A DNA stretch of 10,786 nt from Planctomicrobium piriforme (GTDB taxonomy: Bacteria; Planctomycetota; Planctomycetia; Pirellulales; PNKZ01). The DNA lies in assembly GCA_945877965.1 (NCBI GenBank), contig CAMCTH010000101.1:1-10786 (forward strand). Direction: 5' to 3'. A program made the position numbers and the translations under genes. Shown here piece after piece: positions 1-7,433 of this stretch (position 1 is the stretch's first letter; each line of letters opens with the position of its first letter). The notes beneath the pieces are model-generated. The model searched no databases, was not told the DNA's origin, and saw only the letters and a list, made by a program, of their open reading frames with translations.

Positions 1-902
1 GAACTCGGCTTGAGTTCCTCGGTCGACGGGGTCGGGACTTTGGACGGTTGAGCAGGTTTGGTCGGTGAGGACGAGACTTTGTTCGGGCCCGGGCGACGGA
101 CGATTTGCGTGCCACTGGAGTCGTTGATCGTGCGCGGTAGTGAGCTGCCGTTACCCATGGCGTCGGCGTTCGTCGGCAGCACGGGGAAGGGGCGTTGCAA
201 GTTGGCCAAGACTGGATGCCGATCGGGACGGATCACACGGCCTTGTTCGCGCAACGTCAATTGCGGACCGACCGGCGGATCGCTGTTCGCGATCGATGAC
301 GTTCGTTCCAGCGCGCCGGGCGTGTTGATTTGGACGTTGCCAGGCACGTTGAGCTCCGCGCCGGTTGTGACGACTTGCAGCACTTCGATCGACGGATCGA
401 GTTGCAAGGCGGCGGCGATGCTCGTCGCGCCGTCGGCTTCGTTGCCGACCGCTTTCAACGCCTGACCGCGGAGGTACATGACGCGGGCATATGACGGATC
501 GAGCCGCAAGGCCATGTCGAATTCAGGAAGCGACTCTTGCGGTTTGCCTTGCGAAAGGAGCACGAAACCGCGATAGGCAAAGCCTTCGGCATGGGTCGGT
601 TGCAGACGGAGCGCGAAGTTGAGATCAGCCAGGGCGCTGTCGAGTTGGCCCAACTCGGCCAGCAACTTGCCGCGAGCGACGTAAGCCTGCACGAACTGCG
701 GGTTCATTCGCAGCGAGTCGTTGAAAGCATCGAGGGCTTTGGTGCGGTCGCCGTTGGCCAGGTGATAGCGACCGACATGGAAAGCGTCGATCGCGGCCAA
801 GCCGCCGCCGGCACGCACCGACGTCGGCAGGAAACCGACGAGGCCCATGCAACCGCAGAGGATTACCGCACGCAGACGACTGAGTTGGAAGTTTCCGGCC
901 AC
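1..902 (-). CDS. Secreted TPR-repeat protein, partial (C-terminus outside window)
   Basis: Reading the minus strand from a GTG at 902-900 gives 300 uninterrupted codons to the left edge with no stop, so the C-terminus is missing. The GTG is favoured because GGGAG (910-914 on the plus strand) lies 7 bases upstream and because it supplies an N-terminal signal peptide (basic start, hydrophobic residues 12-25, likely cleavage after SVRA at residue 31). An ATG at codon 19 would remove the signal. Four consecutive TPR units of exactly 34 residues span about 35-68, 69-102, 103-136 and 137-170, each ending in a proline after an (A/S)LxL/M-type helix. Residues from about 180 onward are Pro/Ser/Thr-rich and probably disordered. 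TPRs bind proteins, so an envelope scaffold role is plausible, but no specific function is recognisable. It is divergent from the EPS genes and need not belong to their pathway. Confidence 0.85.
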   Translation of the reverse strand, partial: MAGNFQLSRLRAVILCGCMGLVGFLPTSVRAGGGLAAIDAFHVGRYHLANGDRTKALDAFNDSLRMNPQFVQAYVARGKLLAELGQLDSALADLNFALRLQPTHAEGFAYRGFVLLSQGKPQESLPEFDMALRLDPSYARVMYLRGQALKAVGNEADGATSIAAALQLDPSIEVLQVVTTGAELNVPGNVQINTPGALERTSSIANSDPPVGPQLTLREQGRVIRPDRHPVLANLQRPFPVLPTNADAMGNGSSLPRTINDSSGTQIVRRPGPNKVSSSPTKPAQPSKVPTPSTEELKPS

Positions 903-1306
903 CGTGGCTCTCCCGCTAGCACGACATGAATACGGAGCATCGCCCGAACCGACACAATCGGACTACGGCATGTAATCGGTAGAACCGTTGCAGGCGGTAA
1001 AGTTTCTTTCCTTTTATAAGCAGGATTTCGGGGAATTGAGAGGGATGCCGGCAGCGACGGCGCGAGAAGTCGCAGCAAACACCTCCTTATTACGGACCGC
1101 AGCGGTGCGATCTACGAAGACGAAAGCCGGAACGATTTGCGGCACCCCGACGACCGTCATGAACCGAATATTTTGCGTCTTCATCACAAACGGAATCATC
1201 CTCACGACCGTCGCCGTCCGACAAGGAATTTAGGACCGGATTCTTTACCGACGAGCCGAGACCGCCATCGCACGTCGACTCGGGCCGCACAGGGGATGGT
1301 AGCCGC
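903..1306. other. Divergent intergenic region, no gene seen
   Basis: This 404-base spacer separates the minus-strand TPR gene from the plus-strand lipoprotein gene, so it should hold both promoters. I see no convincing -35/-10 pair for either. There is an A/T-rich patch at about 1000-1020 containing TTTATAAG, which gives a TATAAA-like hexamer on the minus strand. The 9-mer ACGACCGTC occurs twice (1150-1158 and 1204-1212). Open frames across the region on both strands have no domain-like content. Confidence 0.5.
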
Positions 1307-2179
1307 ATGAAACGAACGACGTACCGCTGGGCTTTGGTCTTACTGCTCATCGCAGGAGGCTGCGCAGGAATCACCGATCTGTCGATCTCGACGCGCAATC
1401 GCAGCGCGGCCTACAAGGCCTGGCGAGAAGCGCGCTGGGGTTACTGGGAACAAGGCGTGCCGCACAAGTTGCGCGAGCATATCGGCCGCGGTTTCCAAGA
1501 GGGCTACTACTCCGTGGCCAACGGCGGCAAAGGTGATGTACCGCTGTTTCCTCCCGGTTATTACTGGGGAGCCGAGTATCAGAACCCGCAAGGCAACGAG
1601 CTAATCGCAGCTTGGTTCCGCGGCTATGCCGACGGTGCTTTGGCGGCCGAGCAATCGGGCATCGGCGGCTATCACAACTTGCCGACCTCGTGGGCTCCGC
1701 GGGGTGCCCTTGATCCGAACACTCCTTACAACCACGGCATGGCGCCGCTGAACGAAGGCCTGGGCCCGAACGGCGAAATGCTGCCGCCGAGCTTGAACGA
1801 TCCGAATTCGAATCCGTACTTGCCGCCGCAGTTGCCGGCACCTTCGCGTGCCAACGAATCATTGCCGCCGTTGCCGATGCAGAAATCGGCCGGTACGCCG
1901 ATTCCGACCGACGGATTGCCGCCGGCCGGCGTGATCGAAGTAAAGCCGGGCGGTGTGACGCCGTCGCTAACCGCGCCGCCGTCGTTGAGCGCACCGCAGA
2001 CCGTTACTCCGCCGAAGACGCTGGCCGTAACGCCGACGCCTCCGGCTACTCCGAAAACGGAAGCTCCCGCGGGCAAGCAAACGTTCTTGCCCCCCGGCAG
2101 CCCGAAGCCGTCGATCGTCGACGTCCCGGCGGTGCCGCAACTCGGAGCTTCGAACGCAGCCAAGAAGACGATCAAGTAG
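1307..2179 (+). CDS. Putative lipoprotein with GY-motif domain and proline-rich tail
   Basis: The 290-residue product starts at an ATG preceded by AGGGG (1291-1295), 11 bases upstream. The N-terminus is a lipoprotein-type signal: MKRTTYRW, a hydrophobic stretch, then IAGGC with the candidate lipidated cysteine at 19. Position -3 is Ala rather than the usual Leu, so lipidation is likely but not certain. Residues 20-120 form an aromatic, Gly-rich domain with two similar segments, GRGFQEGYYSVANGG (60-74) and FRGYADGALAAEQSG (104-118), separated by FPPGYYW. This resembles a small domain I remember from planctomycete lipoproteins beside exporters. From about 130 to the end it is Pro/Thr/Ser-rich, as in a flexible periplasmic or wall-spanning linker. 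It lies 82 bases upstream of the export gene in the same direction, so the two are probably co-transcribed. The molecular function is unknown; an outer-membrane partner of the exporter is an inference. Confidence 0.82.
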   Translation: MKRTTYRWALVLLLIAGGCAGITDLSISTRNRSAAYKAWREARWGYWEQGVPHKLREHIGRGFQEGYYSVANGGKGDVPLFPPGYYWGAEYQNPQGNELIAAWFRGYADGALAAEQSGIGGYHNLPTSWAPRGALDPNTPYNHGMAPLNEGLGPNGEMLPPSLNDPNSNPYLPPQLPAPSRANESLPPLPMQKSAGTPIPTDGLPPAGVIEVKPGGVTPSLTAPPSLSAPQTVTPPKTLAVTPTPPATPKTEAPAGKQTFLPPGSPKPSIVDVPAVPQLGASNAAKKTIK

Positions 2180-2185
2180 CCGCGC

Positions 2186-2213
2186 CGCGGACGGTCGTAA
2201 CCGTCGAACCGCG
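2186..2213 (+). repeat. Imperfect intercistronic hairpin
   Basis: GACGGT (2190-2195) and ACCGTC (2200-2205) form a 6-bp stem with a 4-base loop. CGCG at 2186-2189 can add an outer stem with CGCG at 2210-2213, leaving a bulge on the right side. There is no T-run after it, so it is not a typical terminator. It could be a stability or processing element between the lipoprotein and export cistrons, or chance in GC-rich DNA. Confidence 0.25.
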
Positions 2214-2247
2214 CTGAACGAAACAAGCCGTGAATTTGCGTAACTGC

Positions 2248-2253
2248 AGGGGG
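2248..2253 (+). promoter_or_regulatory. Ribosome binding site supporting a GTG start at 2262
   Basis: AGGGGG lies 8 bases before the GTG at 2262. It decides the start of the export gene, because this start gives a complete lipoprotein signal peptide (lipobox FSGC, Cys26), whereas the next ATG (codon 17) would cut off its basic N-terminus. Confidence 0.65.
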
Positions 2254-2261
2254 ATTGGAAC

Positions 2262-3551
2262 GTGAAGACGTCGAATCGAGCTTTCGCGATCCGCTGGATT
2301 GGCCTGGCGATGTTGGCATGCACGGCCTTCAGCGGCTGTTCGTCACTTAACTTCGCCGGCGTCCCAGCGAGCCGGTTACCACAGTGGCTGCTCGGCACTC
2401 CACGCGCCACGCAGGAACCGATCAACTTGATTCGCCTCCGGCAAGATCCGCCGACGGTGTATCAGCTCGGGCCTCGCGACATCTTGGGTATCTTCATCCA
2501 AGGCGTTCTAGGACGAGAAGAAGAAGCGCCGCCGGTCCACTTTCCGCAAGACGGCAACACGCCGCCAGCCCTCGGCTTCCCGATTCCAATTCGTGAAGAC
2601 GGCACCCTAGCGTTGCCGTTGTTGCCCGAAGCGGTGAAGGTGAGCGGTATGACGCTGGGTCAGGCCGAAGCGGAAGTTAGGCAGCGATACATCGACGCCG
2701 GTATTTTGATTCCGGGTCGCGACCGAATCATCGTGACGATGATTCGCAAGCGAACGTATCAGGTGATCGTGGTTCGCGAAGATGTCGGCGCTGCCCAAGC
2801 AACGGCAGGCGTCGGAATAACGGGCCCCTCGAAGCGAGGCAGCGCCTTCACCGTCGATCTCGATGCGTATGAAAACGATGTGATGCATGCCTTGGCTGCG
2901 ACGGGCGGTTTGCCCGGCCTTGATGCCAAGAATGAAGTCACGATTCTGCGAGGTTCGTTCGCCGATGCCCAATCTCGCGCCGGCCTCATTAACGAAATGG
3001 TAAATTGCGGCCCTTATAACGGCCCGGCCGACCTCATCAAGAAGAACCCGAATGTTATCCGTATTCCGCTACGATCTGAGCCCGGCAGACCGGTAACGAA
3101 GCTGACGGAAGAGGACATCATTTTGACGACGGGCGACATTGTGTTCATCGAATCTCGCGAACGTGACGTCTTTTACACCGGCGGTCAATTGTCGGGCCGC
3201 GAAATTCCTTTGCCACGCGATTACGATCTCGACGTTCTCTCAGCAATCGCGTTGGCCGGCGGTGCACTCGGCACCGGCTTCACGTCGGGTAGCTTGGCCC
3301 GCGGTGCGGGCGCAGCTAACCAGGGCATGAGCGTGATTCCAGCGACACAAATCACGATCATCCGAAAGCTGCCCAACGGTGGATCAGTCCCAATTCGAAT
3401 TAGCTTAAATCGCGCACTCATCGATCCAAGTCAACGGATTTTGATCCAACCAGGGGATTACGTAATCCTGCAGTACACCCCGATCGAGGTGGTAGCAAAC
3501 GTGGTGCTGAGCACCCTCAGCTTCCAATACTTTGTGAACAAGATCCAGTAA
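2262..3551 (+). CDS. Outer-membrane polysaccharide export lipoprotein (Wza/BexD/GumB-type)
   Basis: The 429-residue protein has a lipoprotein signal ending in FSGC (Cys26). A Poly_export (PES) domain follows at about 64-172: it opens with YQLGPRDILGIFIQG, contains the IPIREDGTLALPLL core, then a TLGQAEAEVRQRY helix and the VTMIRKRTYQVIVV strand. SLBB-type beta-grasp regions follow at about 167-230 (helix with LAATGGLPGL) and about 303-370 (DVFYTGG, then LSAIALAGG), ending with the ILIQPGDYVIL strand. Family members form the outer-membrane channel for capsule or EPS polymer. The length fits; the stretch 231-285 between the SLBB-like regions is somewhat long. It follows the lipoprotein gene closely and ends just before a strong terminator, so these two genes probably form one transcript. 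No Wzc/BY-kinase partner is in this window. Confidence 0.93.
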   Translation: MKTSNRAFAIRWIGLAMLACTAFSGCSSLNFAGVPASRLPQWLLGTPRATQEPINLIRLRQDPPTVYQLGPRDILGIFIQGVLGREEEAPPVHFPQDGNTPPALGFPIPIREDGTLALPLLPEAVKVSGMTLGQAEAEVRQRYIDAGILIPGRDRIIVTMIRKRTYQVIVVREDVGAAQATAGVGITGPSKRGSAFTVDLDAYENDVMHALAATGGLPGLDAKNEVTILRGSFADAQSRAGLINEMVNCGPYNGPADLIKKNPNVIRIPLRSEPGRPVTKLTEEDIILTTGDIVFIESRERDVFYTGGQLSGREIPLPRDYDLDVLSAIALAGGALGTGFTSGSLARGAGAANQGMSVIPATQITIIRKLPNGGSVPIRISLNRALIDPSQRILIQPGDYVILQYTPIEVVANVVLSTLSFQYFVNKIQ

Positions 3552-3585
3552 CCGATCGACAGAGAACGGTCAAATCGGAGCACAC

Positions 3586-3625
3586 GGAGAGCGGGTGGCG
3601 AAAGTCGTCCGCTCTCCTCGTTTTT
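3586..3625 (+). terminator. Rho-independent terminator after the export gene
   Basis: A perfect 9-bp inverted repeat, GGAGAGCGG (3586-3594) and CCGCTCTCC (3609-3617), has a 14-base loop. TCG and TTTTT (3621-3625) follow. It lies 34 bases after the export stop codon, the expected place for an intrinsic terminator, and separates the lipoprotein/exporter unit from the genes to the right. A smaller GGCCA/TGGCC hairpin with an A5 loop (3633-3647) follows it. Confidence 0.85.
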
Positions 3626-3766
3626 GATCGGTGGCCAAAAAATGGCCGACAAGGGAGAACTCCGGCGACTACCCACCCCCCCCCAAAGCAAGTGGATTTT
3701 GAGGTGAGAAATTGATTGCAATGCCCCCGGCTCCGAATATGATTCATTCCAGAGAGTGCCCTAGTG

Positions 3767-3827
3767 TATAGTTCCTCCGGACGTGGGTTTTCCACGGGCT
3801 GACGTTTTCCCGACTCCGGCTAGTCGG
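3767..3827 (+). promoter_or_regulatory. Possible promoter and double-hairpin leader before the Gly-rich secreted protein
   Basis: TATAGT (3767-3772) matches the sigma-70 -10 consensus at 5 of 6 bases, but no good -35 stands 16-18 bases upstream. Transcription from it would start near 3779. The short leader would contain two hairpins: CGTGG/CCACG (3782-3786 and 3792-3796) and CCGACT/AGTCGG (3810-3815 and 3822-3827, 6-base loop). The second ends just before the AGGGAG ribosome binding site (3834-3839). The upstream terminator makes a promoter in this interval necessary unless there is read-through. Confidence 0.4.
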
Positions 3828-3846
3828 AATAGTAGGGAGTATTGAG

Positions 3847-4659
3847 ATGCGTCGTATGTTCATCGCGATGATTTTCGTCTTCGCCGTCGGTTTCGCGGTT
3901 TGCAACACGGCGAATGCGCAAGTTCAAACGCGCACCGCCGATCTCGCAGCCGTCGGCAAAGCCGTTGGATCTGCCGTGAAAGAACGGAGCGCCGACTTTA
4001 AGGAAGCGGAAGATGCTTTTTACGACAAGCATGAGATGTCGCTCGGCCCGGACGGGACTATTCCCGGCAATCTCCGTGTATTCGACGAATCAGGGGCACT
4101 GGTGCCGGCTCGAGTCAAGCTCTTCTTCCTGCGCGACGGACAAGTGGTGACGCAAACCATGCCTAACGAGCAGGGCGACTTTCAAATCACCAATCTGCAG
4201 CCTGGCACCTACTCTATCGTAGCCGCCGGTCAAAGCGGTTTCGCCGCGATGGGTGTTCGCGTCCTTCCGCCGCCCGACCGCCCAGAAGCCCCCAAAGCCA
4301 ACACGATCGGGAAAACGCGGACCGTTTCGCAACCGCTGGGTATGCAGTTCCGCATGAACTTGCCGTTGATCCAGCCCGTCGACGTACGAACGGCTTTCCA
4401 GCTCGCTTCGCAACAAAATGCGGGCGGACTCGGTAGCTTCCCCGGATTCCCGGGTGCTCCGCCGGGTGGCGGCGGCTTCGGAGCCGCTGCGGGAGCCGGT
4501 GGAGGTGGGGCAGGAGCAGGCGGTGGGCTCGGCGGCATTGGTGGCCTTGGCGGACTCTTCGCTGCGGGAGGAATTGCCGCCGGCGTTGCTGCTGCAACCA
4601 GCAGCAATAATGATTCGTCTAACAACCAGCCTTCCTCACCGAATGGCAGCACGCCGTAA
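3847..4659 (+). CDS. Secreted protein with Cna-B/carboxypeptidase-regulatory-like domain and Gly-rich tail
   Basis: The 270-residue product starts at an ATG with AGGGAG 7 bases upstream. The Sec signal peptide is clear: MRRMF, a hydrophobic core, and ANA before QV (cleavage about 24/25). Residues about 73-140 fit the beta-sandwich fold of Cna-B or carboxypeptidase-regulatory domains: GNLRVFDESGALVPARVKLF, then NEQGDFQITNLQPGTYSIVA, the usual 'Gly-x-Tyr at the end of the strand' pattern. Residues 192-250 are extremely Gly/Ala-rich with Leu, Ile and Phe scattered through (GGLGGIGGLGGLFAAGG type), and the end (251-270) is a short Ser/Asn/Pro-rich tail. The Gly/Ala stretch could pack into a membrane, self-associate or act as a linker. 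It is the first gene after the terminator and lies 146 bases before the ligase. Extracellular matrix or polysaccharide association is an inference; no enzyme motif is present. Confidence 0.85.
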   Translation: MRRMFIAMIFVFAVGFAVCNTANAQVQTRTADLAAVGKAVGSAVKERSADFKEAEDAFYDKHEMSLGPDGTIPGNLRVFDESGALVPARVKLFFLRDGQVVTQTMPNEQGDFQITNLQPGTYSIVAAGQSGFAAMGVRVLPPPDRPEAPKANTIGKTRTVSQPLGMQFRMNLPLIQPVDVRTAFQLASQQNAGGLGSFPGFPGAPPGGGGFGAAAGAGGGGAGAGGGLGGIGGLGGLFAAGGIAAGVAAATSSNNDSSNNQPSSPNGSTP

Positions 4660-4805
4660 AGCTTAATCCTGCATGACCTTGAGCACCTCTTCTCGCCGTG
4701 CTCCGCCGGTGTCGATCGAACACACAGTAAATTGCATTCTGCGTTCTGCAGCGATCGGAAAGCTTGTCCATGCTTGTTAAGACGCGATAGCAAAGGCATC
4801 TGCGT

Positions 4806-7433
4806 GTGCACGAGTTACTAGAACGCCTGACTCGTGATGTCGTTCTTGTTTTGCTGCTCTCGGTCCCCTGGTTTTTCGGCGGGGTCGACGGCTCCACGCA
4901 GCTTGTGATTACCGCCGCGTTGGCTGCATCCTGGCTAGGCATCTGCTTCGTCCCGTCAGGGCTCGTCCAAGCCTGGCCTTCACTACGCCTGCCGTCGCTG
5001 ATTTTAGGCACAGCCGTTCTCTTGGGCGCAGTGCAACTTTCGAAACCGGCTGCGGCTTACATCACGCAGCAATATCCGGCGGCGACGTCCGTTGCGCGCG
5101 ACTTTGCCGCTATGCCGAATGCATCCCCGGCATCGTCAACAAGACCGTTGAGCCTTAATCCACCGTCGACGCGCCGCGAACTGGCGATGCTGATTCTCGG
5201 CGCGGCCGCCTTCGCCGTCGGCGCAGTCCTGTTCTGGCAAACGAGGCCGATGCTGTTGCTGCTCACGACGATCAGCCTCACGGCCGCCGCCGTCGCCTTT
5301 TTCGGGTTGTTGCAAAAACTCTCTTGGAATGGACTGATCTACTGGCGGTTCTCTGCGGAAGGGGGCATGCCGTTCGGTCCGTTCATCAATCGCAACAACG
5401 CCGCCGGATTCTTGGAAATCGGCCTTGCGTCGGCGGCAGGATTACTCGCCTGGCAATTCTTGCTATTGCTTCCCGAAAGCACCGTAAGACACTCCGTGAC
5501 GAAATCGTCGAACCGTCGCCGATCACAGCTCGACGACCGGTGGTCTCACTTCGTCTCACAGATCGATGCTCCGCTCCTCTGCGGCGGGGCATTCGTCTTC
5601 TTGAACACCTCCGGCATCTTGGCTTCGGCTTCCCGCGGCTCGTTCGTCTCGCTGCTGCTCGGGGCTGTAGGAGCAGTGCTTATTCGGGCCATGGCGAAAC
5701 GAGTTTCGATTTACGTCTGGATTCCCGCGATCTTCATCCTCGCGGCAATCGGCTTCATCGGCTGGCTCGGCCAATCGGATCTGTTCTACGAGCGAGTCAG
5801 CACCCTGGTCGATGCCCAATCACTTCAGAAAGAGCCGCGTCTGGCGCACTGGCAAGTGGCCTGGCGTGCCGCGCAAGAGTTCCAACCGTTCGGCTCGGGA
5901 CTCGGGACCTACCGTTTCGCCTACCCGCGCTTGCAACAGACTCCGGCAGAGTCCACGTTCTATCGGGCCGAAAACCAATTCCTCGATGCTTTAGTTACCA
6001 CCGGCTACGTCGGGCTCACGCTGTATTTGTTGATGTGGTTGCTTTTGCTCCGTAGCGTTTGGCGACTGACGCGCCTCGCCCATGACGCGACCGACCAAGG
6101 GATCGCCATCGCGGCGGCCTTGCTGCTGGCAACCCAGACCGTGCATGCCTGCTTCGATTTTGCGATGTACGTTCCCGCCCATTTCATTCCTTTCGCACTG
6201 CTCTCGGGGGCGTTCCTCCGTCGCGCGAACGAATCGGTTGCCGCGACCGCCGCTCATCCAGCATCCAAAGACGGTTGGGGACGACGCCTCGGCGCGGTTC
6301 TCATCGGCCTCGGACTTTGCGGAGGCTTAGCTTGGAGTCTTGTGGAGTTGCGCACGGCCTCGAGCAGTCGCACCGCTCTGACGGCGACGCGCGGCCCCGG
6401 CACGACGCCGGCGACCCGAGAATTGAAGTGGCTCGACGACGCCATTCGCATTCAACGCCAAGCCGTCGATGCGGCTCCGGACGACGGTGAATTGCGCATT
6501 CGTTTGGCGGAACTCTACGTCGCGCGCTACGCCGCCGTGTTTCGGCGCGAATTGTCGAACTTTGCCGTCGATCCATCCGTTTGGCAATGGGAGTCGCCGA
6601 ACAAACTACATGCCGATGCCCACTTGCTAGCACGCATTCAAGACGAACCGGCTCTCGCAGCATTGCGTAAGAATAAGATCGTGGTCGAGAACTTGGCTCC
6701 GGCGCTCGCCGAGGCACGACAAGCCCGCTTACTCTGTCCGCTTGCTCCATACGGTCACATGCTCGTCGCCAAACTTTGCTTTATCGACGAATCACCGCTG
6801 CATGACGGCTTCTACTTGGATCGCGCCGAGCGTCTCGTCGGCGGTCGCGCCGACTGGCTCTTCGAGATCGGCGCGCTGCACATTGACGCCGCACGTTTAG
6901 AGCGCGGCTATGCCGCTTGGCGACGCTGCTGGGAACTCTCGTCGAGACACGAAGGGACGATGATTCGCGTCGCTTCCGGCTATCTGACCCCTTCACAGCT
7001 ATTGAAGAAGATTGTTCCTGCTTCGCCCGAAACGATCGTTCGCGTGGCGAAGGAATTTTTCCGCGAGCCGGATCAAGAACCTGCACGGCGAACTTTTTAT
7101 GAAGCGGCCCTGACACTCATCGCAGGCGAAGAAGCTCCGTCGGCTGAGGAATGTCGACGGGCGGCATACTGCGAAACCGAACTGGGAAATCTGTCCGAGG
7201 CCGCGCAGTGGCATCGCCGTGCCCTCAGCCTCGATGCGAAGCACCCGGAATGGTTCTTTGAGGCGGGAGAGCTTTCGGCTCGGATCGGCGATTGGGAAAC
7301 AGCAGCAGCCCACGCACGGCAAGCCGCATTGATTGCTCCCGAAAACCCCAAATACCGAGAACTGTTCACTCGCGTTTGGAACCAAATCGAGAAACAAAAG
7401 CGGCCGCAAAGTCCTCCCAAACCTATCGACTGA
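4806..7433 (+). CDS. O-antigen ligase/polymerase (Wzy/WaaL superfamily) with C-terminal TPR domain
   Basis: The 875-residue product starts at a GTG with AAAGG (4792-4796) 9 bases upstream. The first ~515 residues hold about a dozen hydrophobic membrane segments. Family hallmarks are FGPFINRNNAAGFLEIGL (190-207), the SASRGSF motif with Arg277, the periplasmic-loop motif PFGSGLGTYRFAYP (361-374), RAENQFLDALVTTGYVGL (387-404), and VHACFDFAMYVPAHF (446-460). Such enzymes join lipid-linked glycans or polymerise repeat units at the outer face of the inner membrane. The usual His of the HNxxL-type motif appears here as Glu389. Residues ~540-860 are soluble and TPR-like, clearest at 782-814 and 815-848. 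The ligase/polymerase distinction cannot be made from sequence alone. The 146-base gap before it contains only a weak GAGCAC/GTGCTC hairpin (4681-4703) and no clear promoter, so it may be read through from the Gly-rich gene. Confidence 0.88.
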   Translation: MHELLERLTRDVVLVLLLSVPWFFGGVDGSTQLVITAALAASWLGICFVPSGLVQAWPSLRLPSLILGTAVLLGAVQLSKPAAAYITQQYPAATSVARDFAAMPNASPASSTRPLSLNPPSTRRELAMLILGAAAFAVGAVLFWQTRPMLLLLTTISLTAAAVAFFGLLQKLSWNGLIYWRFSAEGGMPFGPFINRNNAAGFLEIGLASAAGLLAWQFLLLLPESTVRHSVTKSSNRRRSQLDDRWSHFVSQIDAPLLCGGAFVFLNTSGILASASRGSFVSLLLGAVGAVLIRAMAKRVSIYVWIPAIFILAAIGFIGWLGQSDLFYERVSTLVDAQSLQKEPRLAHWQVAWRAAQEFQPFGSGLGTYRFAYPRLQQTPAESTFYRAENQFLDALVTTGYVGLTLYLLMWLLLLRSVWRLTRLAHDATDQGIAIAAALLLATQTVHACFDFAMYVPAHFIPFALLSGAFLRRANESVAATAAHPASKDGWGRRLGAVLIGLGLCGGLAWSLVELRTASSSRTALTATRGPGTTPATRELKWLDDAIRIQRQAVDAAPDDGELRIRLAELYVARYAAVFRRELSNFAVDPSVWQWESPNKLHADAHLLARIQDEPALAALRKNKIVVENLAPALAEARQARLLCPLAPYGHMLVAKLCFIDESPLHDGFYLDRAERLVGGRADWLFEIGALHIDAARLERGYAAWRRCWELSSRHEGTMIRVASGYLTPSQLLKKIVPASPETIVRVAKEFFREPDQEPARRTFYEAALTLIAGEEAPSAEECRRAAYCETELGNLSEAAQWHRRALSLDAKHPEWFFEAGELSARIGDWETAAAHARQAALIAPENPKYRELFTRVWNQIEKQKRPQSPPKPID

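Noticed and set aside
58..929. Plus-strand open frames across 58-465 and 537-929
   Set aside because: They are shadows of the minus-strand TPR gene, whose 34-residue repeat periodicity and signal peptide are clear.
863..1078. Minus-strand frame of 71 codons starting with TTG just after a perfect AAGGAGGT (1081-1088, minus strand)
   Set aside because: The Shine-Dalgarno match is striking, but it is only 2 bases from the TTG, the product has no domain-like or signal character, and it overlaps the start of the better-supported TPR gene. Treated as chance.
4681..4703. GAGCAC/GTGCTC hairpin after the Gly-rich protein gene as a terminator
   Set aside because: The stem is only 6 bp with an 11-base loop, and no T-run follows.
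4230..4811. Long minus-strand frame with proline-rich translation opposite the Gly-rich gene
   Set aside because: A proline-rich reading is the automatic antisense image of glycine codons; the plus-strand gene has a signal peptide and a beta domain.
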